The notes under the pieces: generated by a model | Told to the model about the DNA's origin: nothing | The model's input: the letters and a program-made list of their open reading frames with translations, nothing else | The model's database searches: none | Shown here: positions 1-9,279 of the stretch, piece after piece | Layout: every line of letters starts with the position of its first letter | How positions within the stretch are numbered: the first letter of the stretch is position 1 | Position numbers and translations under genes: made by a program | From: Oscillospiraceae bacterium | Lineage (GTDB): Bacteria; Bacillota; Clostridia; Oscillospirales; UBA644 | Direction: 5' to 3' | Length of the DNA: 64,000 nucleotides | Assembly: GCA_015067305.1 (NCBI GenBank) | Contig: SVMT01000002.1 | Location: 62,001-126,000 of the forward strand

Positions 1-1
1 C

Positions 2-1354
2 ACCTTTGTAACAGACGGAACCGACAGGGAATATAAACTTAAATTTGCTGTTTACGCATTCAGATATGCAATGGTAAGTAAAAATGCCGAAATCATTGAC
101 TGCGAAGTTATTCACACAGATCTTCCCGTAACCTCATCCTTTAAGTGCGATAATGAAATTCTCAATTGGTATTATGATGCCTATATCAGGACTCAACTTG
201 ATAACATTCATTGTTGTGTTCCCTCTGACTGTCCGCATATAGAAAGACTTGGCTACACCGGAGACGGAGAGCTTACTTGCGAATGCGCGATGATGATGCT
301 TGATTCCGAAAAAATGTATCGAAAATGGATCGAAGATATTTCTGACTGTCAGGATACAGTAAGCGGTCATGTACAGTATACAGCACCTTATTCACAAAGT
401 GGCGGCGGTCCAGGTGGTTGGGGCTGCGCAATAATAGAAGTTCCTTACACTTTCTATAAGATATTTGGAGATATTTCTGTTCTTGAAAAGTTTATACCTA
501 AAGCCTTGAAATACTTCGAATACCTTGACGCACACAGCGAAAACAACCTTGTAATAAGCGACCAACCGGGACTTTGGTGTCTCGGCGACTGGTGTACACC
601 TGAAGAAATTGCAATACCCCAACCTTTTGTTAATAACTATTTCTATATCAAGAGCATCAACAGAGTTCTTGAATACTGCGAACTTACAAACAATTCCAAA
701 TTATTGAAAAAAATGGAAGAATTGAAAACCAGAAAAGTAAAAGCTCTCATTGATAATTATTTTGATTCTGAAACAGGAAATTTTGCTAATAATATCCAAG
801 GAGCAAATGCTTTTGCTTATGATATAGGTCTTGGAGACGAAAGAACATTTGCAAATATCGTAAAGCGTTATAAAGAATACGGTATGTATGATACCGGTAT
901 ATTCGGTACTGATATCGTAACAAGAGTTCTTTTTGAAAACGGTCAGGAACAGCTTGCGTACGACCTTATGACCTCGAAAAAGCTTTATTCATTTAATACA
1001 TGGATGAAGTCAGGAAGCACAACACTGCCCGAATATTGGACTTTTAAACGTTCTCAGAATCATCCAATGTTCGGAGCTGTAGCTAAGTACCTGTTCACCT
1101 ATCTTCTCGGCATAGTAAATGACGACAACGCTTACGAATCGGTTACCATTGAACCTAAGTTTGTAGACGGACTTAATTGTGCTGAAGGATATTTAACCGT
1201 CAAAAACGGAAAGATCGGTGTTAAATACGAAAAAACAGAAAGCTCCATACATATGGAAATTGAAATACCCGAAAACACAACAGCAATACTTTCATACAAA
1301 GACAAGATCTATGAGCTTGAATGCGGTTTAACTAAATTCATTCTTAGCAAATAG
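2..1354 (+). CDS. Alpha-L-rhamnosidase (GH78), C-terminal part
   Basis: The reading frame is open from base 2, before the first ATG at 71, so the gene begins outside the window and about 450 residues of its C-terminal part are present. GH78 enzymes release terminal L-rhamnose from plant glycans and glycosides. The segment SDCPHIERLGYTGDGE carries the family's acidic catalytic cluster (D, E and D in a DCPxxERLGxTGD pattern), followed by the alpha/alpha toroid with Trp-rich loops (GGWGCAIIEVP, LPEYWTF) and a C-terminal beta domain. The ATG at 71 lies inside the conserved fold and is not a start. The gene ends just before a terminator. No signal peptide can be judged because the N-terminus is missing. 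Family assignment is firm; the exact substrate is not visible. Confidence 0.9.
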   Translation, partial: TFVTDGTDREYKLKFAVYAFRYAMVSKNAEIIDCEVIHTDLPVTSSFKCDNEILNWYYDAYIRTQLDNIHCCVPSDCPHIERLGYTGDGELTCECAMMMLDSEKMYRKWIEDISDCQDTVSGHVQYTAPYSQSGGGPGGWGCAIIEVPYTFYKIFGDISVLEKFIPKALKYFEYLDAHSENNLVISDQPGLWCLGDWCTPEEIAIPQPFVNNYFYIKSINRVLEYCELTNNSKLLKKMEELKTRKVKALIDNYFDSETGNFANNIQGANAFAYDIGLGDERTFANIVKRYKEYGMYDTGIFGTDIVTRVLFENGQEQLAYDLMTSKKLYSFNTWMKSGSTTLPEYWTFKRSQNHPMFGAVAKYLFTYLLGIVNDDNAYESVTIEPKFVDGLNCAEGYLTVKNGKIGVKYEKTESSIHMEIEIPENTTAILSYKDKIYELECGLTKFILSK

Positions 1355-1366
1355 GATACCATATAA

Positions 1367-1398
1367 GAAAAGGCAGAGATTATTTTTCTCTGCTTTTT
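1367..1398 (+). terminator. Rho-independent terminator after the rhamnosidase
   Basis: GCAGAG (1373-1378) pairs with CTCTGC (1388-1393), flanked by AAAA and followed by TTTTT. Confidence 0.85.
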
Positions 1399-1484
1399 CC
1401 ATAATTGCTTTCTTAATACATATGCAGTTCATATTTATTTAAAGAAAAACCTCCACAAAAGATTAACCGATACAAACTCTCTGA

Positions 1485-1501
1485 CACTATATAAGTGAAA
1501 G
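1485..1501 (+). promoter_or_regulatory. Sigma-gene box CACTATATAAGTGAAAG
   Basis: This 17-mer lies about 25 bp before the start of the sigma-like gene at 1526. The identical 17-mer lies before the paralogous sigma gene (14240-14256, minus strand), and TAGTATATAAGTGAAAG lies before the ECF gene at 58309. CACTATATAAGTG is also a near-palindrome. It may be a -10-like element or a regulator site; the sequence alone does not decide. Confidence 0.6.
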
Positions 1502-1525
1502 CTTTCAAAAGACAGGAGAACAACA

Positions 1526-3097
1526 ATGACAGACAAAAAAGCATTTGAATTACTGTCCGAAAATCTGACGGCAATCTACGGTTACGCTTTTTCAAAGCTC
1601 TATGATAAAGATAAGGTGGACGACCTTACATCCGAAATTGTATATGAGATCATTGTTTCAGCACGCAATCTGCAAAATGAGGAAGCCTTTTGGGGCTTTG
1701 CTTGGAAAATTGCGGAAAATACTTTCAGACGCTTTATCCGTAAGACAGAGCTTACAGCACAATCCGTAGAACTGACAGAAGAAAACATCGGCGTGTATGA
1801 TCTTTCACCAGAACAGGAATATATACAAAAGGAAACTGAAAGTGAAGAATTATATCTGCTTCGCCGAGAGCTTTCTCTTTTGAAGAAAACACACAGGGAA
1901 GTATGCGTTGCTTATTACGTCGATAACAAGAGTTGTTCTCAAATCGCAAAAGAACAAAACATAAGTGTTGAAATGGTAAAATACCATTTGTTCAAAACTC
2001 GCAAATTATTGAAAGAAGGTATCGGTATGACAAGAACACTTGGAGAAAAAAGCTACAACCCCGGAACGTTCAGACTTGATTTTTGGGGTGACTGTAACAA
2101 ATATAATGATTTATTCAAAAGAAAATTGCCCGGTTCTATTGTACTTGCCGCATATTATGAATCTATGACAGCAGAGGCACTTTCTATGGAACTTGGTGTT
2201 TCAATGCCTTATCTTGAGGAAGAAATTGAAATTTTGGAAGCTGCAGGAGTGCTGAAAAGAACAGGGAACAAGTATCAGACTAATATTGTAATCATTACGG
2301 ATGCGTATGAAAAAGAATTTGTAAAAAACACCTCTGCGATATATTCAGATATTGCGAATTCAATATTTGATAATGTATCAAAACGCTTACCCCAAATTCA
2401 CACACTTGATTTCAAGGGAAACGATTACGATGACAACAGACTATTATTTGGAATCTTGAACATCGCATTTGTCAGAGGGTTTCTTTTAGCAAGTGAAAAA
2501 TCATCTCTTGGCACCCCAAATAAACTTGCATTAGGGGGTAATGGTTGGATTTTTGGATACGACAACGATTATGTAAATCATCATTTTCACGGTGTTTCAT
2601 TGGAAACATGGAATGAAAGCGGTACAGCTTGGTTCTCGGCAGAAAATTATAAAGTAATAAAAAAATCGCAAATATATGACCACTACGACTTCCGCAACAA
2701 AGCGAACGCTATATGGGATGCGATTCTTAATAAAAATGCTGATAAAAACAATCCTACACTTCCGTGGTTGATTGAAAACGAATTCATTCATTGCTCAGAT
2801 AATAAGCTTTCCGCCAATTTCCCCGTATTTAGCAAAAAATCATTCGATCAGATTTGTCAGATACTGTCAGATATAATTGATGAAGTGGCAAATTGTATGA
2901 TTGATATTTCAGATAAAGCTGAAAGAATTCTTGCAGAACACGCGCCAGCATCTGTAAAAAAACAATGCGGAGACATTGCGAAGATCCATCACCGTCTTGA
3001 CGTAGCAGCTTTCTTGTTGGAGGAGCTTATCAAAGAAAACAAACTTATAGTTCCGAACGAAAAAACGCCTCTCTGTATTTGGGGTGTCAAAAACTAA
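1526..3097 (+). CDS. Large ECF-type sigma factor with C-terminal wHTH and unknown domain
   Basis: A 523-residue protein whose first ~165 residues are a sigma-70 family core: region 2 at about 10-75 (DDLTSEIVYEII, FWGFAWKIAENTFRRF) and region 4 at about 112-165 with a helix-turn-helix (SCSQIAKEQNISVEMVKYHLF). Ordinary ECF factors stop near 180 residues; this one continues for ~340. A winged-helix-like block at about 203-260 (TAEALSMELGVSMPYLEEEIEIL...GVLKRTGNKYQ) is followed by a long domain I do not recognise. The 12602-14227 protein has the same plan, with a shared EGIxMxRxxGxxSYxP linker. RBS is CAGGAG before the ATG. No anti-sigma gene is adjacent, so the C-terminal part may do the sensing (inference). 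Sigma core is confident; role of the rest is unknown. Confidence 0.85.
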   Translation: MTDKKAFELLSENLTAIYGYAFSKLYDKDKVDDLTSEIVYEIIVSARNLQNEEAFWGFAWKIAENTFRRFIRKTELTAQSVELTEENIGVYDLSPEQEYIQKETESEELYLLRRELSLLKKTHREVCVAYYVDNKSCSQIAKEQNISVEMVKYHLFKTRKLLKEGIGMTRTLGEKSYNPGTFRLDFWGDCNKYNDLFKRKLPGSIVLAAYYESMTAEALSMELGVSMPYLEEEIEILEAAGVLKRTGNKYQTNIVIITDAYEKEFVKNTSAIYSDIANSIFDNVSKRLPQIHTLDFKGNDYDDNRLLFGILNIAFVRGFLLASEKSSLGTPNKLALGGNGWIFGYDNDYVNHHFHGVSLETWNESGTAWFSAENYKVIKKSQIYDHYDFRNKANAIWDAILNKNADKNNPTLPWLIENEFIHCSDNKLSANFPVFSKKSFDQICQILSDIIDEVANCMIDISDKAERILAEHAPASVKKQCGDIAKIHHRLDVAAFLLEELIKENKLIVPNEKTPLCIWGVKN

Positions 3098-3105
3098 ATA
3101 AAAAA

Positions 3106-3140
3106 TCGCCGAGAACTACCGTTTTTAGTGTTCTCGGCGA
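3106..3140. terminator. Bidirectional terminator between convergent genes
   Basis: TCGCCGAGAAC pairs with GTTCTCGGCGA, with A-rich and T-rich flanks on both sides. It serves the sigma gene (+) and the XRE gene (-). Confidence 0.85.
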
Positions 3141-3181
3141 TAATTATTTATATTTGAATTAGATAATTACCAGTATAAATA

Positions 3182-4342
3182 TTAAGCATTATAAAGAACT
3201 TTCTTGATTTCCTTAACAGCGTTTTTATATCGTTCCGAGTTTGTAAAATCATTATCTTCGCTTGAATACAAACCGCTAAAACTAAATGCCCAATTAGGTG
3301 TTCGCTCAGCAAAGAACTTGTAATCTATCAAAATTTCTTTATCTTGTGTCTTGCTTTTTACCCACAAATACATTTCACACGCAGTTTTTGCGGCTTTGTC
3401 AAGTGCTGTATATGCAGCATCGTAATCGATATTCAACAAATGCATTTTGCACTGCATTGTATATGCCGTAATCAGATAACAATATGGCATCTTTTCATAA
3501 GAATTAACATCAAGAGTTGTTGCATCCAAATATAAAGATACTGCCATTTTTGCAATACTTTCGGCGTGCTCCAACACTGAGATAGATTTGTCTTTTTCAT
3601 ATGCACCGGAATTTACGCTCTCATACAATGCCATCAGGTAATCCAAGCATTTTTCTTTATCCGCAAGCAATTTCACTTGATTTGCCCTATCAATTGATTT
3701 TTGAGCATAGAACACTTTGCTTTGTGCCGTGCATTTGATTCCGCATGTTTCCGGAAGCATTTCAACAAAGTGCAGAGCTTCATCAAAGTTATCGTCCAAG
3801 AGCATCAGCCCGATCATCAACTGATTGGCTTGTATCTGAAGTACTATGACCAAGGTGTTGTTACAAATCGAAGAAAGCATTGATTTGCACTGAGTGTAGA
3901 TTGATTCATAGGTATCTGCTTCAATATGGAATTTTCCTCTTACCTTGCCTACTAAGAGATAATCATATAAAGCTAATGCGCATTTATATTTTACTTCATA
4001 ATCGGTAGGATACTTGCGCAGATACTCCTTATACAGATTAGCTACCAGCAAATCGGCATTATTTTCTTTTGTGTTGACGGAATAATTCGCCCAAACGGTA
4101 TTCACGTTGCGGATGAGTGTTTCATGATCGGCTTTCTCGTCAAATCCGACTCCAAGTAAATAATCGGTTGAAACGCAAAGGATGCTTGCAAGCGGAACAA
4201 TTTGAGATATATCCGGCATTGTATTGTTACATTCCCAGTTGGATATAGACTGAACCGAAACACCAATGTGTTCAGCAAGCATAGCTTGCGACAAGCCTGC
4301 ATCCGTGCGCAGCTTTTTAATTTTTTGACCAAAATTCAACAT
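3182..4342 (-). CDS. XRE-family regulator with TPR-like C-terminal region
   Basis: A 386-residue protein with an N-terminal Cro/cI-type helix-turn-helix (residues ~4-60: KIKKLRTDAGLSQAMLAEHIGVS, SISNWE) and a long, all-helical C-terminal region of repeated ~35-residue units resembling TPR, as in Rgg/PlcR-like peptide- or stress-responsive regulators. The start is placed at the ATG at 4342, which has AAGGAAG upstream, rather than the ATG at 4360. It is transcribed alone from a TTGTAT-17-TATAAT promoter and is convergent with the sigma gene. TPR tails in this class often bind small peptides or partner proteins, but no peptide gene is visible nearby. DNA-binding role is confident; target is unknown. 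Confidence 0.8.
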   Translation of the reverse strand: MLNFGQKIKKLRTDAGLSQAMLAEHIGVSVQSISNWECNNTMPDISQIVPLASILCVSTDYLLGVGFDEKADHETLIRNVNTVWANYSVNTKENNADLLVANLYKEYLRKYPTDYEVKYKCALALYDYLLVGKVRGKFHIEADTYESIYTQCKSMLSSICNNTLVIVLQIQANQLMIGLMLLDDNFDEALHFVEMLPETCGIKCTAQSKVFYAQKSIDRANQVKLLADKEKCLDYLMALYESVNSGAYEKDKSISVLEHAESIAKMAVSLYLDATTLDVNSYEKMPYCYLITAYTMQCKMHLLNIDYDAAYTALDKAAKTACEMYLWVKSKTQDKEILIDYKFFAERTPNWAFSFSGLYSSEDNDFTNSERYKNAVKEIKKVLYNA

Positions 4343-4398
4343 ATTTCTTCCTTCTTTCATGATTTGATTGAAAGATCGTAGCTACTCTTTCTGATTAC

Positions 4399-4427
4399 AT
4401 TATAGCAGTAAATAACCTGAAATACAA
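4399..4427 (-). promoter_or_regulatory. Promoter of the XRE-TPR gene
   Basis: On the minus strand TTGTAT, a 17-bp spacer and a perfect TATAAT lie about 60 bp before the start codon. Confidence 0.65.
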
Positions 4428-4490
4428 TACAGTAAACCGTTAGCCTAATTATAAACGTATTTATATTCACCATGTTGAGATTTATAAGCC

Positions 4491-4520
4491 GCCGAGAGTA
4501 ACCATTTGGTCACTCTCGGC
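4491..4520 (-). terminator. Hairpin after the ABC exporter operon
   Basis: GCCGAGAG pairs with CTCTCGGC just past the stop codon of the minus-strand ABC gene. The U-tract is weak (CTTATAAAT). Confidence 0.55.
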
Positions 4521-4526
4521 AGTAAA

Positions 4527-6413
4527 TTATTTCTTTGAAAGCTGATCCTTATGATACTGAAGCATATACAGACCGTAATAACGACCTTTTTGTTCAAGGA
4601 GTTCAAAATGGTTACCTTGCTCAATTATCTTACCTTTAGAAAGGACAATAATATTATCAGCGTGCTGTATAGTTGACAAACGGTGTGCAACGATAAGCAT
4701 AGTACCGATATTCATCATTTTTTCAAGAGAATCCTGAATCAGAAGTTCTGTCTCGGTGTCTATATTTGCTGTAGCTTCGTCAAGGATCATAACTTCAGGT
4801 TTATGGATTATTGTTCTTGCAAAAGAAAGAAGCTGTCTCTGACCTGCAGAGAAGTTGTTACCTCTCTCTCGAACCTCTTCATCAAGACCGTTTGGAAGCT
4901 TATCTATAAAGTGATCGGCATTTACATATCTGCATGCTTCAAGGATCTCTTCATCAGAATACTTCTCTTCACGCAAAACGATATTTGAACGTATTGTGCC
5001 TGAAAACAGAAATACATCCTGGAGCATCTGTCCGAAATGTTTACGCAGTGAAGATATCTTGATCTTTCTGATATCTGTTCCGTCAACAAGTATCTGACCT
5101 TTTTGAATATCGTAGTTTCGGCAAAGCAAGGAAAGTATTGTAGTTTTACCTGAACCCGTTGAACCTACAAAGGCAACTGTCTGACCGGCTTTTACCTTGA
5201 AGGAAACATCCCGAAGCACCCATTCTTCATCATTGTATGCAAACCACACATTTTTAAATTCAATATCTCCGTTAACTTTTTCAAGCTCGATAGAATCCTC
5301 GTCATCTGTTACAAGAGGTTTCATATCAAAAATAGTAAATATTTTTTCAGCAGAAGCGAATGCAGACTGTAACCAGTTAAACTGCTCTGCAAGGCTTTGG
5401 ATGGGGTTGAAGAACTTTGAAATGTACATATAAAAAGTAACAACAACACCACCCGTAATAGACTGACCTAAAAATACAGCGTTATCTATATAACCCTTAC
5501 CGCCAAGATAAAGCAAACATAAAACAGAGGATATGTAAAGCATATAAACAATGGGACGGAAAATACCAAAAACGAATATCTGCTGTCTTTTAGCGTGTCC
5601 GAGGTTTGTATTTTTATCGGAAAACTCCTGCATTTTACGATCTTCACGGTTAAATATCTGAGTTATCTTCATACCAGAGAGATTTTCAGAAAGATAAGTA
5701 TTGATATCAGTTGTTCCGTCTTTTACTTTTCGGTAAGCTCTTCTTGAGAATTTCCTGAAAATAACAGTAAATAAAACAATGAATGGTACAAAACAAAGAA
5801 CCATAAATGTAAGCTTATAGTTAAGACAAAACATTGCAACGAGCACACCGATGATAATAAAAGAGTTCTTTACAAGGTTTACGATAATATTTGTAAACAT
5901 CATCGAGATAGCATTCGTATCGTTTGTTACACGAGTAACAAGTTTACCTACAGGAATAGAATTAAGCTGTGCATGTGAAAGACTCTCGATATGCACAAAC
6001 AAGTCTTCACGAATCTTTGAAACAATTTTCTGTCCTGTTTTTTGAAGAACGATAGCTTGAATGTAAGAACAGAAAAGTGATACCAAAAGAATCCCTGCAT
6101 ATACAGCCACAAGTATCAGGAGAGGTTTCATCTCGAAATCTGCCTTTATCAGTTCTTCAATGTAACCTATCAATAACGGCGAAATTATATCATAAGCAAT
6201 TGAAAAAAGCATTACTAAACCAACAAATACAAAACTCCATATATGAGGTTTTGCATACTTCAACAAACGTTTTGTAATCTCTCCGTCTTTCATATTTCGA
6301 TCAAAACCGATAGCTTCTTTTTTATCTTTCATTAAAGCGAATGCCACAATAAAAATAATAGAAATTATGCCTATTATCGAAGCTACAAGTATTATCGGAT
6401 AGTACTCATGCAT
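4527..6413 (-). CDS. ABC exporter half-transporter, catalytically complete partner (BmrD/TM288-like)
   Basis: A 628-residue type IV ABC exporter half: six membrane helices (~1-320) then an ATPase domain with Walker A GSTGSGKTT, signature FSAGQRQ, Walker B ILDEAT with the catalytic Glu, and H-loop AHR. The start is placed at the ATG at 6413, which overlaps the stop of the upstream gene (ATGCATGA) and has GGGGGTG as RBS; the ATG at 6476 lies inside the neighbour. The partner gene has Asp in place of this Glu, so the pair fits the asymmetric heterodimeric exporters (BmrCD, LmrCD, TM287/288), which move drugs or lipids out of the cell. The substrate cannot be read from sequence. Confidence 0.9.
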   Translation of the reverse strand: MHEYYPIILVASIIGIISIIFIVAFALMKDKKEAIGFDRNMKDGEITKRLLKYAKPHIWSFVFVGLVMLFSIAYDIISPLLIGYIEELIKADFEMKPLLILVAVYAGILLVSLFCSYIQAIVLQKTGQKIVSKIREDLFVHIESLSHAQLNSIPVGKLVTRVTNDTNAISMMFTNIIVNLVKNSFIIIGVLVAMFCLNYKLTFMVLCFVPFIVLFTVIFRKFSRRAYRKVKDGTTDINTYLSENLSGMKITQIFNREDRKMQEFSDKNTNLGHAKRQQIFVFGIFRPIVYMLYISSVLCLLYLGGKGYIDNAVFLGQSITGGVVVTFYMYISKFFNPIQSLAEQFNWLQSAFASAEKIFTIFDMKPLVTDDEDSIELEKVNGDIEFKNVWFAYNDEEWVLRDVSFKVKAGQTVAFVGSTGSGKTTILSLLCRNYDIQKGQILVDGTDIRKIKISSLRKHFGQMLQDVFLFSGTIRSNIVLREEKYSDEEILEACRYVNADHFIDKLPNGLDEEVRERGNNFSAGQRQLLSFARTIIHKPEVMILDEATANIDTETELLIQDSLEKMMNIGTMLIVAHRLSTIQHADNIIVLSKGKIIEQGNHFELLEQKGRYYGLYMLQYHKDQLSKK

Positions 6414-8190
6414 TGATTTCACCCCCGTGTTCTTCATCAAGTTTCTGAAGATCAACCATTGTCTTGTATTCAGCACAAGTATTCAAAAGCTCTGTATGTG
6501 TACCGATTGCTGATATACTGCCGTCATTGATAAATATGATCTTATCCATTTTTTCAATAGTAGTGATCCTGTGAGCAATAAGAATAGTGGTCTTTCCCTG
6601 TCTGTTCTCTCTCAGATTATCGAGGATAGTTTTTTCGGTTTTTGTATCGACAGCGGAAACCGAGTCGTCAAGAATCAAAATCGGAGCATTTTTCATTAAA
6701 GCTCTTGCAATAGAAATTCGCTGTTTCTGTCCGCCTGAAACGGTAACACCTCGTTCACCAAGAACAGTTTTATAACCTTCGGTAAATTCAGAAATATTTG
6801 TATCCACATCTGAATTTTTTGCCGCTGCTACAACATCTTCAATAGAAACCTCATCCGATGCGAAAGCTATGTTATTCTCTATCGTATCACTAAAAAGGAA
6901 ATTATCCTGAGGAACATATGCCGCATATTTTCTGACGGATTTTATAGGAATTGTATTTACGTCATGACCATCAATGAAAATAGTACCGTCAGGTACATTA
7001 TATGTACGAAGAATAAGATCCACTATGGTAGTTTTACCTGAACCGGTTTTACCTATAATACCAACATTTTCTCCTGCAGATATCTTGAATGAAACATTAT
7101 TAAGAACATCATAACTGCCATCAGGATACCTGAATGTGAGATTTTTGAATTCTATATCACCTTTGATCTCTCCCGGATCAATAACTCCGTCATTATCCTT
7201 TACATCTAAAGGTGCATCGAGAAGCTCACTTATACGTGAAAGTGAAGCTTGCCCTCTGGACTGCATTTCAATAAGCTGAGATACTGCCATTACAGGCCAA
7301 ACAATTGATGTAAAATAACTGATAAATTCAATCAATTCTCCTGCATTGAAAGTATCGTTGTATACCAAATAACCGCCGTATCCGAGAATAATACAAATAA
7401 CGGATTCAACGAAAAGAGTAACAGATATATTCAAAAGTGTGGAAGCCTTTGTATAAGCGACGTTTGCATTTTCATTTTTTACGTTAAGCTTCTTAAACGC
7501 AAGCAACTCCAGAAATTCTTTTACGAAAGCTTTTACAACTGCAATTCCTGAAAAGTTTTCCTGTGAAAAATCGGAGAGGTCAGAAAATGCAGCCTGACGA
7601 ATTTCCCACTTTTCACGCATATATTTACCAACAATAGTTCCCACTAAAAGCAAAAGTACCATTGGTATAAGTGTCAACAGCGCCAAAAACCAGTTCATCA
7701 TCCACATTTTGTAGATAGCTAATCCACCGAGAAGCAATGCGTCAAAGAACATCAGAATTCCCGAACCGAAGCAATCCTGAACAGTTTCAAGGTCATTTGT
7801 AAAAAGAGACATCATATTACCAACTTTGTTTACCTGGTAATACTGCTGTGAAAGGTCTCTGCAATGATCAAACATTCTCCTACGGATATCAGTTTCAACT
7901 TTTATACCTGAACCGAAGAAGCATATACGCCAAAGAAAACGACCGATGACCATGAATAAAATAATAAAGATCATTGGCAAGCATACCTTGTCCAAAAGAA
8001 AATCCGTATTAAATTCATGCAAAACTCCGTCGATTTCAACTACTCCGTCATTAATACCGTTAATAACCATTTTGTAAAGTCTCGGAACTTCAAGTTGTAA
8101 AACGTCAACAAGAACGAGGGCAAGAATACCGAGAGTAAGAACAGGGGAGTATTTCAGATAATATCTGTTTATATGTTTTCCGAATACCAT
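6406..8190 (-). CDS. ABC exporter half-transporter, degenerate-site partner (BmrC/TM287-like)
   Basis: A 594-residue ABC exporter half with six membrane helices and an ATPase domain: Walker A GKTGSGKTT, canonical signature SGGQKQR, Walker B ILILDDSVS, H-loop AHR. Asp replaces the catalytic Glu after Walker B, the hallmark of the degenerate nucleotide site in heterodimeric exporters. Start is set at the ATG at 8190 because GGAG lies 7 bases upstream; the ATG at 8202 contains that GGAG inside its own codons. It is first in a two-gene operon, translationally coupled to the next gene, and divergent from pnuC. Confidence 0.9.
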   Translation of the reverse strand: MVFGKHINRYYLKYSPVLTLGILALVLVDVLQLEVPRLYKMVINGINDGVVEIDGVLHEFNTDFLLDKVCLPMIFIILFMVIGRFLWRICFFGSGIKVETDIRRRMFDHCRDLSQQYYQVNKVGNMMSLFTNDLETVQDCFGSGILMFFDALLLGGLAIYKMWMMNWFLALLTLIPMVLLLLVGTIVGKYMREKWEIRQAAFSDLSDFSQENFSGIAVVKAFVKEFLELLAFKKLNVKNENANVAYTKASTLLNISVTLFVESVICIILGYGGYLVYNDTFNAGELIEFISYFTSIVWPVMAVSQLIEMQSRGQASLSRISELLDAPLDVKDNDGVIDPGEIKGDIEFKNLTFRYPDGSYDVLNNVSFKISAGENVGIIGKTGSGKTTIVDLILRTYNVPDGTIFIDGHDVNTIPIKSVRKYAAYVPQDNFLFSDTIENNIAFASDEVSIEDVVAAAKNSDVDTNISEFTEGYKTVLGERGVTVSGGQKQRISIARALMKNAPILILDDSVSAVDTKTEKTILDNLRENRQGKTTILIAHRITTIEKMDKIIFINDGSISAIGTHTELLNTCAEYKTMVDLQKLDEEHGGEINA

Positions 8191-8227
8191 AAAGATCTCC
8201 ATTCATTTTTATTTTTCAAGTTTATAT

Positions 8228-8256
8228 ATTATATCATTTTAATAAGTAAGAATCAA
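8228..8256 (-). promoter_or_regulatory. Promoter of the ABC exporter operon
   Basis: Minus strand TTGATT-17-TATAAT, about 38 bp before the start codon. Confidence 0.75.
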
Positions 8257-8285
8257 CAGAAAATTATTTATTTCATAATTTTCTG
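8257..8285. promoter_or_regulatory. Inverted repeat CAGAAAATTAT/ATAATTTTCTG
   Basis: A perfect 11-bp inverted repeat with a 7-nt spacer abuts the -35 of the ABC operon promoter in the ABC-pnuC divergent region. Position and symmetry suggest an operator, but no regulator gene is adjacent. Confidence 0.5.
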
Positions 8286-8362
8286 CGGATTTTTTCATTA
8301 TATTGCAAACTTCCCATGATACAATATGTCAAAAATAATATTAAACTGCCACCGGGTAGATA

Positions 8363-8437
8363 AATGTAATTATTTACATTCGTTAACATATCGTTAGGTC
8401 TTTGAAGATATGTTTGCGAATGTTTTTTTATTGGAGG
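8363..8437 (+). promoter_or_regulatory. pnuC leader: attenuator, possible riboswitch
   Basis: A strong intrinsic terminator lies immediately before the pnuC ribosome site. ACATTCGTTAACATATC (8376-8392) pairs with GATATGTTTGCGAATGT (8407-8423) with one mismatch, followed by T7, then GGAGG. The 5' arm is shared with an alternative hairpin, AATGTAA (8363-8369) with TTACATT (8374-8380), so the two folds exclude each other. A small stem, CTGCC...GGGTAG, lies just before. This is classic attenuator layout. A NAD+-II (pnuC-motif) riboswitch class is known upstream of pnuC genes; I cannot confirm that this leader matches its consensus. Confidence 0.65.
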
Positions 8438-8443
8438 AAAATC

Positions 8444-9130
8444 ATGAAATTTAACCCATTCAAAGAATTGAATAAATTTGAAAAGAACCTATGGTTCATA
8501 TCGGTAAGTACTATCCTTATATCTTATTTATGCCTTGGAGGTTCTGACTGCCTTACACTTACGGCATCACTTATAGGCGTAACCGCGTTAATTTTTGTAG
8601 CAAAAGGATTTGTTATCGGACAGGTTCTTACAGTAGTCTTTTCAGTTTTTTACGGAATAATTTCTTATTTTTTCTCATATTACGGAGAAATGATAACATA
8701 TCTTGGAATGACAACACCTATAGCAATAATGGCTATAATTTCATGGATGCATCATCCATACAAAGGTACACGGGAGGTTGCCGTACATAAAGTAACAAAA
8801 ATGCAACTGATCGTTATGATATTACTTTCTTTGATCACAACAATAATTTTCTACTTTATCCTTAAAGCGATTGGAAATGCAAACCTCTTTGTCAGCACCA
8901 TTTCAGTTACAACAAGTTTCATTGCATCTTATCTTACATTTTTGAGAAGTCCTTACTATGCATTAGGATACGCAGCCAACGATATTATCCTGATAATATT
9001 ATGGATACTTGCAACGATCGAGGATTTCTCTTATTTCCCGATGATAATATGCTTCATACTGTTTTTAATAAACGACCTTTACGGATTTTATAATTGGATA
9101 AAAATGGAAAAACGACAGAATAATACATGA
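8444..9130 (+). CDS. pnuC: Nicotinamide riboside transporter PnuC family
   Basis: A 228-residue integral membrane protein with about seven helices and the family's Trp-rich loop (MAIISWMHHPYKGT). PnuC proteins move nicotinamide riboside across the membrane by facilitated diffusion for NAD synthesis; some family members carry riboflavin (PnuX) or thiamine (PnuT), so the vitamin is not certain. The start is the ATG at 8444 behind GGAGG; the ATG-like start at 8402 falls inside the terminator hairpin. It is a single-gene unit, divergent from the ABC exporter, and controlled by the leader described separately. Confidence 0.85.
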   Translation: MKFNPFKELNKFEKNLWFISVSTILISYLCLGGSDCLTLTASLIGVTALIFVAKGFVIGQVLTVVFSVFYGIISYFFSYYGEMITYLGMTTPIAIMAIISWMHHPYKGTREVAVHKVTKMQLIVMILLSLITTIIFYFILKAIGNANLFVSTISVTTSFIASYLTFLRSPYYALGYAANDIILIILWILATIEDFSYFPMIICFILFLINDLYGFYNWIKMEKRQNNT

Positions 9131-9199
9131 TCAGATATTCAGAAAAAACCATATTTCCCGTCAAATTTCGGAGTTTTATAGAAATTTATAAGACATAGA

Positions 9200-9228
9200 T
9201 TGACAATGAAATAGTAATTTGTTATAAT
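9200..9228 (+). promoter_or_regulatory. Consensus promoter of the SPFH/TPM operon
   Basis: Perfect TTGACA, 17-bp spacer, perfect TATAAT, 51 bp before the start codon. Confidence 0.9.
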
Positions 9229-9279
9229 AAAAGAGTAAAATAAACCATGCAAACAATTAAATAAAAAGGAGATATAAAT

